A stretch of DNA of 64,000 nt, taken from Cheilinus undulatus (taxonomy: Eukaryota; Chordata; Actinopteri; Labriformes; Labridae). The position numbers and the translations under genes were made by a program. The stretch is from positions 10,195,385 to 10,259,384 of the forward strand of contig NC_054866.1 in NCBI RefSeq assembly GCF_018320785.1. Reading direction: 5' to 3'. Shown piece after piece: positions 42,308-54,500 of the stretch. How positions within the stretch are numbered: the stretch's first letter is position 1; every line of letters begins with the position of its first letter. The notes under the pieces were generated by a model, which did no database searches, had not been told where the DNA came from, and worked only from the letters and a program-made list of their open reading frames with translations.

Positions 42308-42474
42308 AAGTTGACTTGTGGAGGTAGTTAGTCATGAATTAGGGATTTCTTCACTGAACGTTGATCCTCTTTGTAGGGCACAAGCATCTGGTGTTTATTC
42401 AGAATCACAGATAAAGGCAGAAGTTTGTAGTCACAGCCATGTCACAGAGACTGAATTTAAAAAGTTGCTCTACA
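42308..42474 (+). repeat. Unclassified repeat, partner of 28690-28860
   Basis: Nearly identical to 28690-28860 for about 165 bp, then diverges (here TACATCTATTCAGCTTGGC). Family unknown; the small open frame through it looks fortuitous. Confidence 0.6.
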
Positions 42475-43019
42475 TCTATTCAGCTTGGCACAAGGCTATG
42501 ACACATGAGCATGTGCTGTATGAACATCTCTGTCAGGATGGATCATGTGTGATTTTAAAGGAGTGACAGAGACACAGGCTTTCAGCATGAAACAATTTGC
42601 CACATGCTACAAATTTTGCAAAAAGCATTTTGAATACAAATAAACCTCACTTTTCCACCGTTGTGATGTTATAGTTCTTTCTCAGTTCTGCCACATAATC
42701 ACCCACACTTTACATTGTTCTCTGGTGCCCTCTATTGGCACTACAATGCAATAACATTCCACAGTCACTTCATAAAACAGGGGAAGGCCCCAAATTATGA
42801 CATTTTAGGATTTTATTGAAAATCTATACATATTGATGATTTTTTAAAGGTGCCATTCTTGAACCGACACACACAAGAAGTCTTCTGAGAGGTATCAAGG
42901 AGAAGTAGAGCGATGGTGTGGTTTGACACAACACAGACAAGCTGCCAATTATAGTAGTAAGATGGGGATCACTGAGTGCAGTGTATTTGTTTCAAGTGAT
43001 TGTAGTATAAAGAAAACTG

Positions 43020-44040
43020 TATTGGTTAATCAGTATCCTGGCTAACATTACACCATGAAGACAAAAGAACACTCCAAGCAACTCAGAGAAAAGGTTATTG
43101 TGGTATCCCAGCTAAAGAGATTAGTTTAATTAGTAATCCCTCTTAAGTTACTCACTGCTTAGCACATGTTAGATGCTATTACCTTTCAGATCCAGTAGAT
43201 GGCGAGCTTACACCGTGTCAAGTTGAATGTTTACCCTTTGTGAGGAGAGTCAGAGTAAGCTGCAGTTAGCAAAAGTAGCCAGCCTCAAGAGAGCGGACCC
43301 AAAACCTGTCTCCATGAAACTTAAGTAAAAGTTCTAAAACTCATGAGATGTTGTGGACATTGCATCCTTCTGGTGATACAACAGTTATGTAAAAGTCTAA
43401 GTCAGGGGATGGATGCAAATAAACAATTCCAAGGCACTGAACACCCCTGAGAGTTAAATCCATCATGAAGAAATGGAAGGAGAATGGCACATGTGTAAGG
43501 AGACTAGTGAGACACATAAGTTACAAGCTTTAGCAGCTGAGATGGGAGAGACTCTGCATACAACTGTTGCCCGGGTTCTTCACCAGTCAAAGCTTTATGT
43601 GGGAGTGGCGAAGAGAAAGCCACTGGAGAAGAAAACTCAGATAGATCTGGACATGAGTTCACCAAAAGGCAGTTCTTCAGTCTTTTGAGACCACAAACAC
43701 ATCATTCCCACTGTGAAGCCAGTGGTGGCAGCATCATGCTGTGGGGATGCTTCTCAGCAGCTGGCCCTGGAAGGCTTGAGGGTAAAATGAATGCAGCAAA
43801 ACATAGGAAAATCCTGGACGACAATCTTATTCAGTCTGCAAGAGATCTACAGCTTGGGCGATTTACTTTGCAGCAAGACACTGACCCAAAGCAAATAGTG
43901 AAAGTTACACAGAAATGGTTTAAAGACAACAAGGTGAATGATCTGGAGTGGCTGAGTCAAAGCCAACACCTCAGTCCAATAGAGAATTTGTGGCTGGACT
44001 TGAAAAGGGCTTTTTTATGTCTGATCCCTAGGCCCTAGTG
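43020..44040 (+). mobile_element. Degenerate Tc1-like transposon, split by a solo-LTR-like insertion
   Basis: Same family as 7791-9095: TTGGTTAATCAGTATCCTGG, ACACCATGAAGACAAAAGAA and the GGTGGCAGCATCATGCTGTG box (43721). Readable pieces include [15 protein letters not shown] and ENLWLDLKRAF. The transposase is broken by stops and by the insertion 43099-43383. Confidence 0.75.
43099..43383. mobile_element. Solo-LTR-like insertion, 285 bp, 5-bp target duplication
   Basis: It begins TGTGGTATCCC and ends GGTGATACAACA, so TG...CA termini with short inverted ends. GTTAT stands on both sides (43094-43098 and 43384-43388). Removing it rejoins the Tc1-type order AAAAGGTTAT-GTAAAAG. No internal coding region. 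A small DNA element is the alternative. Confidence 0.6.
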
Positions 44041-44049
44041 TCAGAAAGC

Positions 44050-44990
44050 TGGGTCTGTGTCAGAGGTCATGGGTGTTCCAGCAGGACAATGACCCCAAAC
44101 ATACCTCAAAAAGCACCAAGAAATGGTTGGAGACAAAGCTGGAGAGTTCTGAAGTGGCCAGCAATGAGTCCGGATCTAAATCCCATTGAACACCTATGAA
44201 GAGATCTCAAAGTTGCTGTTGCAAGAAGCACCCTTCAAATCTGAGAGACCTGGAGCAGTTTGCAAAAGAAGAGTGGCCCAAAATTCCAGTTGAGAGGTAT
44301 AAGAAGCTTGTTGATGGTTGTAGGAAGTGATTGGTTTCAGTTATTCAGTTACTGATGAAAACGGTTCGTTGGAAATCTCTCTGAGATTCTCCCAGTGTTC
44401 TCCCATAGACTGTAGAAAGAACTGAACAAACCCCGTGTGACGTCAGTCGTCTGCTTACAATAGGCGGTGTAAAACGGTTCTTGAAGCCCATTCGTGGAGG
44501 CTTCCATATTGAAATCGCGGTCTCAACCGAACATTGGATCAACCTAACGGCCCGCCCACTAAGGGCAACTTCCTGTCAGCCTGCTAGCTAGCATTCCGGT
44601 TGACGGGAACGGAGCCTCTGCCTGCCAAGCTATCTGTCAATCAAATGAGACACACCAATCACCATGAAGTGAAGTTTATCTTAAATATAATCCAAGCGAT
44701 TGTGGTACAAAAAAATTCACCCCCTGTACAGTGGGAGCACAATAAGACTCTAGCTAATGAGACACGTTTGGTGTTTTGAACCAGGCTGTAAACCAGTTTA
44801 TTTTGTGTGTCAAAACTGGCCGTTCAACATGTGTGCAGACAGAACTTCCGTTTTTCCTGCAGCCAGCCTCAAGTGGACAGAAGCGGTATAGCAATTTTTT
44901 GCACTTTTTGTGTTGTTCAATTTCTGGGAGAAATGGTGTATTTTCTGGAAAAATTCAAGGGGTGCCAAAACTTTCATCCATGAGTGTAAG
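44050..44990 (+). mobile_element. Tc1-like transposon 3' part (second family), interrupted
   Basis: TTCCAGCAGGACAATGACCC (44075) encodes the QQDNDPKH-type transposase motif. The 3' terminus appears at 44900-44990 (TTTCTGGGAGAAATGGTGTA ... CTTTCATCCATGAGTG), the inverse of 30265-30310. Between about 44340 and 44885 stands unrelated repeat-like sequence, presumably a later insertion. Confidence 0.65.
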
Positions 44991-45338
44991 GCAGATGGAC
45001 TGGCCAGTTTCTATTACCGTCACCAGTTCATTTTTTTTTTTTTTTTGTGACAATTTGAAATTTCACTATTTTGCATTTTAACATTTTTTTTCACTTTGGA
45101 TTTTTGTACTTTCTTAAACCAAGTGCAACATCCTGTGTGGATACAGACCTACTTTAAATTTTAAAGAATATAAGTAACTTTGGGTAGATTAAACATTATG
45201 ACATGAACTACAGCTTTGAAAAATCAACCTGTGATGGAATGAAAAAGAAATAACTGAGCTGTCTGTGAGTTTTGAATATGAAATAAGACAGTGGTGGACT
45301 TATTTGTCATCATTGTGGCTGCAGAGACAAACTGAAGA

Positions 45339-47748
45339 AATGTACCCAAGGTGTGCTGGAAGAGACATTACAGCATTGTGATATAAAAAAAATGCCCTTA
45401 TTACAGACCTGGATTATTGCATTTAATACAGCCAGCCCTACATATCAATTTATGTTCATTTTAAACGACTTCATGATGCAGCCTCATGACATACACTCAG
45501 TGATCACTTTATTAGGTACACCTGCTCATTATTACGGATACCTAATCAGCCAGTTACATGGCAGCAACCAGTGTCTGCAGGCATGTAGACATGGATGAGA
45601 CAATGTGCTGAAAATCAATCCAAGTATCAAAATGAGGAAGAAATCTGATGGAAGTGGCTTTGGATGTGCCATGGTTGATGGTTCCATACAAACAGGTCTG
45701 AATATTTCACAAACTTCTGGAAATCTTCTGGGATTTTCACACATCTATCTCTAGGGTGTACTGAGAATGGTGAGAAAAGGATAAAAATCTAGAGAGCAGC
45801 ACTTCTCTAATCAAAAATGCTTTGATGATGTCAGAGGTCAGAAGAGAATAACCACACTGATTCGAGCTGATAGAAAGGAAACCGAGCAAGTTATGCTGAA
45901 GAGCCTCTCTGAACGCACAACTAGTCAAACCTTGAGCAGATGGACTACAGCAGCAGAAGACCAGACAGGGCTCCACTCCTGTCAGCTAAGAGCTATAATT
46001 CTTACAGGCTCACCAAAATTGGACCGTAGATATTGCCTGGTCTTATGAGTCCTGATTTCTGCCGCAACATTCAATTGGTGAATTTGGGAAATAAACAACA
46101 TGAGAGCCTGCCGGTCCACCAACAACCCTGACACATTCAGTCACTTGAATCACCTTTCTTTCTCATTCTGATGCTCGGTCTGAACTCCAGCATACCATCT
46201 TGACCAAGTCTACATGCTTTGATGTATTAGATGCTGCCATGTCAAAATTCTTTGACAGTAACCTCCTTATTGTTCCCACATTATGCTGAAAAATCACCTC
46301 TTATTCTTATATTCAGCCCGTTTCAAAATTGTCCCTTGTGTTTTCCAGTATTTAATTTCTTCTCACTTCTGCCAGAATCTGTCCTCTACTTTCTTTATTA
46401 TTTGGATTTTATATCTTGTGTGGCACTTTGTAATATTGCTTAATATATATATAAAAATATATATATATATATTTGAACTGCTTTTGCCACCAGGTGGGAC
46501 TAGTGAGTTGGGGCACTGCCGATGTATGCAGTAATACCGATCCAAAGATGAGGGGGTACACTCCTGACAACCCACACCCTGATGCCCAAGACTTTCACAT
46601 CAACCTCTTTAAGATCGCACCGTGGCTCAAAGAGCATCTTGGGAAGGAGATCCAGTTCCTGCCTGATGTTAAGTGAACATTAAAGTGGGAATCCCATTAG
46701 CTTTATTGAAGCTTTATTTTCATATTGAGTTGTGTGATTTGTATAGCTGTGGTGCAGTAATCTCACCTCCAGACATGTTTTTTTCACAAAGTATAAAGGG
46801 TATAAAAACCTGCTGGTAAAATAACTGTATTCTTTCTAATCACATCATGTAAAACATGCACAATCAGCTCTTAAATTAATTGAAAAAATGGAATATGACA
46901 AATTGTTTGTTACAAACCGCTTTATTGAAAAGATCTGAAGTAGATTTGCAAATGTAGTTAACATCATGATTTCTACTTGGAGTGAGAAGCTGTTAGCTAG
47001 ACAGTTTAGGCAGCTAAAGCAGGGTACACACTGAAGATAATCTTGACAAATTTCAGGCTAATTTTCCCTTTCCTACCAAATTGAGCAAAAGCATGATAAT
47101 CTGACGATTAGATGTTCAACATGTTCAGTACAATCAGAAATCCTGTTGTGTGAGGGGAACACCAAGGACAGCTGAGCAGGATTGTTAGGTGAACTTTAAA
47201 CAATCAGGAAGCAAGCTGACCAAAGGAGGAAGCACAGCAAACAAAGCCTTGGCAACAGCAGTAAATGTGAAGCATAAAGTTAGTTGAATGGTAGAAATGG
47301 AGGAACAACTTGTTGATTTGTGGCAACAACATGAGTGTTTATACAACATGTACTGTAAAACATACACAGCAAGAACTAGTGCTGATATCTCAGGGTTTAA
47401 TTTTTCAGTGTAGTTTTTACTCTCAAAGTGTAATTTTAACTCCATTCAATGTTGAAGTTATTTGACAGTGTTGATCTGTTCAGTGTTAGTCCAACTCTGT
47501 AGAGTCAGCTGATCTAAACTCCACCCACTGCCATTTCAAGTCAGTGGGGTGGAGTTTTCCCAGCATGCCCTTGGGCAGAGTGTTTAGATTTTGCCTCTTG
47601 TGATCACTGCTGGGATCCCTTTGCTCTTGTTTTTGGTGGATTTTTGTTGTTGATGTTAGAGACTTCTGCACCATTGTTGAATATATCCACTGAGTTAAAT
47701 TACTTCCTGTCTGTGGCAGGGATGTACTATAATAAAAGATGGTATGCT
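45339..47748 (+). repeat. Segmental duplication, copy B
   Basis: Collinear with 31009-33444 in the same orientation, with small indels (for example about 40 bp missing near 47108 relative to 32771). It includes the same truncated Tc1-like element, AT microsatellite, complement exon copy and 3' flank. Homology ends at the same TGGTATGCT where copy A meets the TTGCCATTTT element. Confidence 0.9.
46494..46676 (+). pseudogene. Duplicated terminal exon of the complement C2/factor B gene
   Basis: It encodes the same last 60 residues as complement exon 19 (VGLVSWG ... FLPDVK, stop), with an intact TTTTGCCACCAG acceptor. Seven of 183 bases differ: four change residues (T to P, R to K, R to Q, D to N) and three are silent. 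N in DFHINLF is the residue found in human C2 and factor B, while R in place of Q is conserved in copy A. No upstream protease exons accompany it, and the polyadenylation signal reads AATTGAA instead of AATAAA. It is probably a duplication relic, but it could serve as an alternative last exon if transcription reads through the beta-tubulin locus. Confidence 0.75.
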
Positions 47749-48025
47749 GAAATCATCACAGGGCATGTCCTAAGTTTGCCAAAGATGTTAAATACGAGGT
47801 GACAATCTTCATCAGGCATGTAAACTGCATTGCACTGTACCAGTAATATAAATTGTAAATACTTCAAATTTGTATAAAAAGTGAAAAAGAATGACATAAT
47901 GTTGAGTTAAAAGTACACTTTGATGCGTAAAAAACAACACTGATAATGGCAGCAAACAGCTGCAGAAAAAAATATTCAAACAAAAGAAGCTGAATTTTTA
48001 ACCTGAAACGTCTTTCAATAGTGCA

Positions 48026-48031
48026 TTTATT
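48026..48031 (-). terminator. Candidate polyadenylation signal of pnkp
   Basis: AATAAA on the minus strand, about 480 bp beyond the pnkp stop codon. It is one candidate in A/T-rich sequence. Confidence 0.35.
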
Positions 48032-48510
48032 TATAGACATTTTTCCCATGCATTTACAGTGATATATATGGATTTTTCCAAATAACATGTAGGAAAATGG
48101 TTAGCAAATATTCATGGGTGGCTGTAAATATATCTGGATGGCTCACCTGAGGATCATCTGTGTGTGGGAAACACTGTAAACATGTTTGATACTTTAAAGT
48201 CAGGGTTAAGGAGGCCTTGACTTGATCAGGAGCAGTAAAATGATCGCATTGACATGGCAACTTAATGATTTTTTTGGAAAAATAATAAGTTGCCGCCAAC
48301 CTCAAATTTGGTCATGCCATCCTGATCTCTGGGAGGAGTAAGTTAGACCTAAAATTGGGCTGAAAATCATTTAGTATGTAGCTTGCCTCAGATACAAAAG
48401 CACTGGACAGATTAATGCAATCCTATACCTCTGGCAATCCATCAGCTTGTATAGAAGGAAAAAGGGTTCTGTGTGGCTATCTCAGGTGTTTTGCTTTGAC
48501 TGCTGGCCAA

Positions 48511-51500
48511 TCAGCCCTCAGAAAACTGCCGGAACAGGGTTTCCGATTCACTGTCTTTAAAGTCTGGGACAAAGTGGATCTGGAGGATCTCTGTAAATCC
48601 TTCAGAGAGCGCTGGAGCCACAAAGTGTTTCCTGTCCAGAGGGAGGGAGTCAGATTAGAGAAGTTGGTTTGGACTCAGCCTTGAATTCATACTCACAAGA
48701 ATGAAACAAAAATTGTGAAATGGTTTAACAAAAGATGATAGAGCACCTTTGTTGCACTGATCAACTGCATATTCACAAGGGTTATGTGTAAGTCCAGGTT
48801 TCTGTGAGAACAGGAAGTTAATTTCTGTCTTACCTGTAGCTGTGGAAGACCATGTCATTGACTTTGGCATGTTTGCTGTCTGATGGAGCCATCTCACGGA
48901 ACTGAAGGCAACAAAGATTAACGGGAAAAAAAACAACAACTCGTGATCATTGGCCATGACAAAAAAAAAAAAAAAAAAACAAGGAATGAAGATTGATGTG
49001 TAAAGAGGCTGGTCTTACTCTGTTGTTGTGTTTGGCTTGCTCCAGAGAAGCTGAGAACTGAAAACACCGACAGGGCACTCCTGCAGCTTTGGCCACGTCC
49101 AAATACCTAGAAGGCAGATCAGAATTAATCACAAGTCACTAGCAGCATTAGGGCTATTGTCATACAAAGTAGAGCCACAAAAGCATATAATCAACAATCA
49201 CACAGCCAAACACACACATTAACAGCCTTCCTTTATGGCTGGATTAAACAGTTCTTTGTAGCCTTTTCAATGGCACAATGCCAGACAATGCCACAAAAAT
49301 CATGTTGGTGGACAGACTGGCAACACTACAAATGTGACCCTGACCAATCATCATATACTATTGCTGTAAGGCAGTGATAATCAACAGGAGGCCTGGGGGC
49401 CAATCAGGCCCCCCACAGCTTTCCATCCAGCCCCCCAGAGGATTATTAAATTCAAAAAATTTGAGAGGGCAAAAATATGGCATGTTATGTCGTCTAAAGA
49501 AAACCTTCAACCAAGCTTTATCAGACAAGAAGCACACTAGTATTTCAGTAATTTGGCATGGTAAACTCATACTTATTATTATCTTGATGATTAGAGTTGC
49601 AGTTTTTGCAATCATTCTCCACATAAATCTCTCTGAATCAATCTCTGCAGATCTGTTTCCTGCACGTTTTTGGCAAATCACAACACAGCATCAAACTCAG
49701 TGACAGACATCAAGGGGGCTCCAAAAATATGTAGCTAAAATATCTCAATCGCCCCCTTGTGGCTGACTGCAGCAAAGGTGATAGGGACCGATTTCAGTGT
49801 TAAAGGCTTAAAGTTCCATTAATTTTGGAAGGAAATAATATTTTTACAAAAACATTTTAATTAGAAAAAAATACAGATTCTATTTCAGTTTATTTCAATG
49901 TCCAGCCCCCACAGCATCAAGAAAAAGCTGGGCCTTGTGAAAATTGAGTTGATGACCCCTGTTGTAACGGATACACGACATTGGATTTTTGCTGATACTC
50001 TATATGCCAATATTTACAAAATCATTTTTGCCAATACAAATAATGATACTAAAAACAAGATATATGAAAAAAATATTTTCTATGGACGAATTTAGCCACT
50101 ACAGCCTTGAATTTCTCATGTGTTAGAAGCTTTTTTCAACTGTTATTTGGCCAAAGCCTGCTGTTGCTAAACGGGGACAATATCAGCTGATACCAATATC
50201 AAACCAATGCTTCCATACATCTCTAACCTCCACATTACTCCTCAAAAATCATGGTTTGACATGAATTTTTTGCCACAACTATTCATTTTTTAAGCACAAA
50301 TCTGCAACCCACTGAAAGGCTCTTCTGCCTACTTTTGGATCTTGACCCACCAGTTGAAACCCATGGGTATAAAACACTACATCGTGCAGCTTAGCAAGTT
50401 GCCACTTAAGAAAAAATCAACTGAGCTGAAAGTTTCAGAGATGCTAAATAATTTCAGTCTGGAGTCAAGTCTAAATTTAACTTTGTGTTACAATTCTAGA
50501 GTTTTAAAACGCAGATCACAGCACTATGACTTTTCATACCCACTGCAAAACCACTTCAGTGCCTTATTAAAATGATCCTTTTTCATGCCTAGTGATGTTT
50601 TTATAAAACTGGTATTCATAAAAATTGGCCCGAGTGGAGTGATTTCTGAGTATGTTCTGTACTGAAAAACACAAAAATACCCATCACATCTTTTCCAAAG
50701 GAAGTTCTGATACATTCATGCTTTACCGTTTGCGCGACTCTAGATCTGGATTTGTGTTGTCTACAGCAACACTTCGGCCCTCTTTCAGAGCACGCTCACA
50801 CGCCGACACACAGTTCTGCCATGAACCAAGAGTGTCCTGACACAAAATAGAACAGAACATGTCAGGAAAAACAAGTCGCTTACAGTGTAACAAACATCAA
50901 AGTCAACCAAAAACTCCTATTTCCAACAAGCCTAAAGAACTGTTAATCCGGAAATCCACTCACCCTGTTGACGTACACATAGCCTTTTGGAATGATGTGG
51001 GTGTGGAAGAAGGTGGATTTACCGGCTGTGGAGTAACAAAGATGAGTGACAACATCAGGAAGGTTTAAGTTAGGCTAAAACAAAAGTGGTTTATGTGTAT
51101 ATAAGTTCCTCTTACATGCAGGGAAACCCACAGCAACTATGACCTCTGTCTTGCTTGAGGTGAGGGATGCAGATGGTGGGTCATACAGGCTTAAAGAGGA
51201 GTCAATCGCCCTCTAAAGTTTGGATAAAGCAGTGCATTAAAAATAAAGACATTCACAAGGTGAACAGTGTTTTCTTTTTGACTGCTGGAAAAAAACAAAA
51301 TCCCAGACAGGATGTTCCTTTTACTCACAGGGTCAAAACTTGGCAGTTTGTACGGGGCAGCTTTCCAGCCCAGGAAATACTCCTCTGGGGTGAGGAACTG
51401 CAGCCCAATGTTCAGAGCAAACTAAAAAAGCAGAGAGGAAGGCAGTAAATGGTACACTGTATTCTTACTTTAACACCTTCTATACTCTTAGTACTATTCA

Positions 51501-54500
51501 TTAATTAAATTTTAGATCAGAGCTATAAAAGCAGACACAAGTCAAGGCAAAGAGGAGAAATATGACACAGAGTGGTTAAAAAAAAAGGAAAGCAGAGTAA
51601 AAAAACTCACCAGGCGATCACTGCAGGAGAAGTCCTTCTTCTTCTTCCCAGGAGCCCAGTTCTCTGGTCTACCTGCAGCATCTGTGAACAGTTCAAATCA
51701 AAAGTGTGTTTCTGTCATCTTTGTGTCAGTCTGGTGATAAATTCATCTTAAAGCAGTGGTAGTACTAATGGTAGTAGAAGTATTAGCAGAAGTAGTATTA
51801 ATATTAATTCAAGGATCATTTCTGGGTTTGGGGGTTTAGTTTGTAGCACTGAACGATATGCAAAAACAATCTAAAACATTTTACCCCAATATTGTAATTT
51901 AATATTTATTTGTTTTAAGGTTTCTTATCTTGTGCATAATTCAACAAACACAAGGAAAAACATTTAATATTATAACCAGCAAAATACTAGGTAAATTAAA
52001 CTAGCTTTAATTGGCAGTACTGGTTCTAGGACTTGAAGAACTTTAACCAAGCTCAGTTGATTTTTAAAAATAAACTTTAGCCGTGTTTCCATCAGGGGGT
52101 TTGATTCAGTACGGTTTGGTATGGTTTGGTATGCTGAACCCCAAAATAGTTTGCGTTTCCACAGACACCCGTGCTCTCACTTGGTGGGTGGGCTGGAAAG
52201 GCATGCATGCAGCACGAGTCAGCTGGTCCAGCCCGGAGTTATAGAAAGGATGAGTGACAGAAATCAGTCGGGAATGAGCAGTAAACAGCTTTATTTCAGC
52301 TGAAAGGGATTTAAAAAAACAAACAAACTACATCTTAATTATGTTAACCGCTGTCAGTACAGATCCTCTGCTGATGGAATATGTGTACAGAAACTTTTAG
52401 AATCATAACTGTACGTTAGAATGTGAATATATCTAGTCTTTAACAGTTCATACCACAAAATCTGAAGGTTTAGAGCTGTACTGGGAGAATTCGCCACATT
52501 AAAAATAAGGTAAAAGTTCAGCTGGTGTTAAAATCAAACTAGATTATGCGAGAAATCCACTGTGCGCTGATCTTGTTTTAAAATAGGCTGTAGCCCGAAG
52601 TTTTACAAACATGCTTAACAATGACAGAGGGATGTTTTCACATGTTACCTAAAGTAAGGGGTAGATCAATAACTAGTTACAGTACAGAGAATCAGCTGAT
52701 CTAAGGCTTCGTATTCACAAAACTTCAGCATTAATTTAGTTTCTCATCCATTGTGGATGGACGGATAGGTAAGATTGGTACTCCTACTGAAGGGGGCAGA
52801 AAGGTGGGACGGTACTGGTTGTTTTTTTTTGGGACCCCTTCCAACTTTTGCTCTATGGAAACGCAAAAAAATGCGTGCCGTTCTACATCGAACTGAGCTG
52901 GACCGCTTGATGGAAACGACCTATTTGAAACTATGCAACTGTAATGTAATACGTAGTTTTTTTCCCCTTAAATGGGGTTGTACCTATATTACCCACAGTG
53001 ATGCAAGTCAGCATGGACCCTTAATTGGGGCTGGGATTGAGTCCTAGCACGTGTCAATGAACTTTGCATGGCAGTGCAAAAACAATGGCAGCATAACTGT
53101 CATTCACTTTCACCAGCATTGGTTCTAAGGAGCTGAATTACTGTTCAGCTAACTCCATCTGCAGCAGTGTATAGCTGAGCTTCCATGCTTGTATTCCAGT
53201 TTCAGCCAGTTTCTTTAAAAAGGCCCCACTAAACTGCAGCTGCTTTGGCTAATACATGTACAGCTGACAAGAACATCATGCAACCCTCCTTGAAAGGGCT
53301 GAACTATCTGTTTACACACACAGATAGCTGCCGGCATTGGAAGATAGCTCTGTGGCAACACTGTTTTATATCAAACTATACTCACCTCCCACATAAAAGC
53401 TCTCTGCCTTGTCAACAGTGACACCATCATTTGCCTGAAGATGAAAGACACATGCAAAGAAACTCCTAGATAACACTAAAACAGACAGATTATAGTCACA
53501 CAAAGCCTGGGACGGCAGCAAGCATGCTGATAGAATTAAAGGGTGTAACTATGACTCATCATATTTACTGCAGTTATTCAGTGTAAATAGTCTGAGTGAG
53601 GTGTGGTTCTTAAATAATGTGGGTGTGTGCTCTTACCTTCTCACACAGGTGATTCCACATTCCCATCACAGGTTTCCTGTAGATACCAGGACCTGTTGCT
53701 ACAAACACCTGAGACACAAGAAGAGGAGGATGCCAATATTACCATTTTTTTAAAAGCCAGGTGGCCTAGAACCTGCAGGAGGAAACTTCACTATGTTATA
53801 AAAAAGCAGTCTAATTGTACAGAAGCAGATTTAAACTAAGTTTATCACTTTATTTATAATTTAGGGAAACATTCAGGAGTTTAAGTGATGAGTTTATGAT
53901 CTAAAATGCTTGTTTAAAGTCATATTTGACACAGCTTGAGGTTCATTTTGTGATAATGATAAGATTGCATTCATCAACCTATTATCTTTACTGCTTTTAC
54001 TCAACTTTCTACACAACTTATCCTACTGAGGTCACAGGGGCCTGGAAATAAAAAAATCTCCCAGATGCAATTTAATCATTTGCTATATGCACATCACAAA
54101 AGTTTGAAAATGTTGCAACTACTAAGACAACAATTTCAAATCAAGTCAAGTAATGGTTTATCATTTATTAGGCCTGGGTAATATGTTGTTGCTGAGCTTT
54201 CACACCATCTGTATGCAGTCATTCGAAGCCAGAGTTATACTCTCAGAGTAAGTGGTGCCAATCAAGGAGAAAGAAAATCAAAGTAAGACTTGCACATTCT
54301 TAAGTGGGTGCTGGATCTAAAAAAATAAAAAAATAATAAAAAAAGAAATAAAAAAAGAAACAATCATAAAAAAGCAAAAAGGTCTGCACATCACAAGCTT
54401 GCGTTCAAGTATTTATTTAGCAATAAGTGATGTTTTGGGATACAAAATCTCACTTGTTGCTAAATCAGTACTTGCAGGAGCTTCTGGGTGTGCAGACCTT

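Larger units (their letters stand above)
41643..48510. other. Intergenic region between beta-tubulin and pnkp
   Basis: It contains the tubulin 3' UTR, a composite of repeat pieces (42308-44990), duplication copy B (45339-47748) and about 760 bp of apparently unique sequence before the pnkp stop codon. No independent gene is seen apart from the duplicated complement terminal exon. Confidence 0.6.

Noticed and set aside
48415-48684. 89-codon plus-strand open frame
   Set aside because: It lies antisense over the last pnkp exon, whose minus-strand reading ends QFSEG as in known PNKP.
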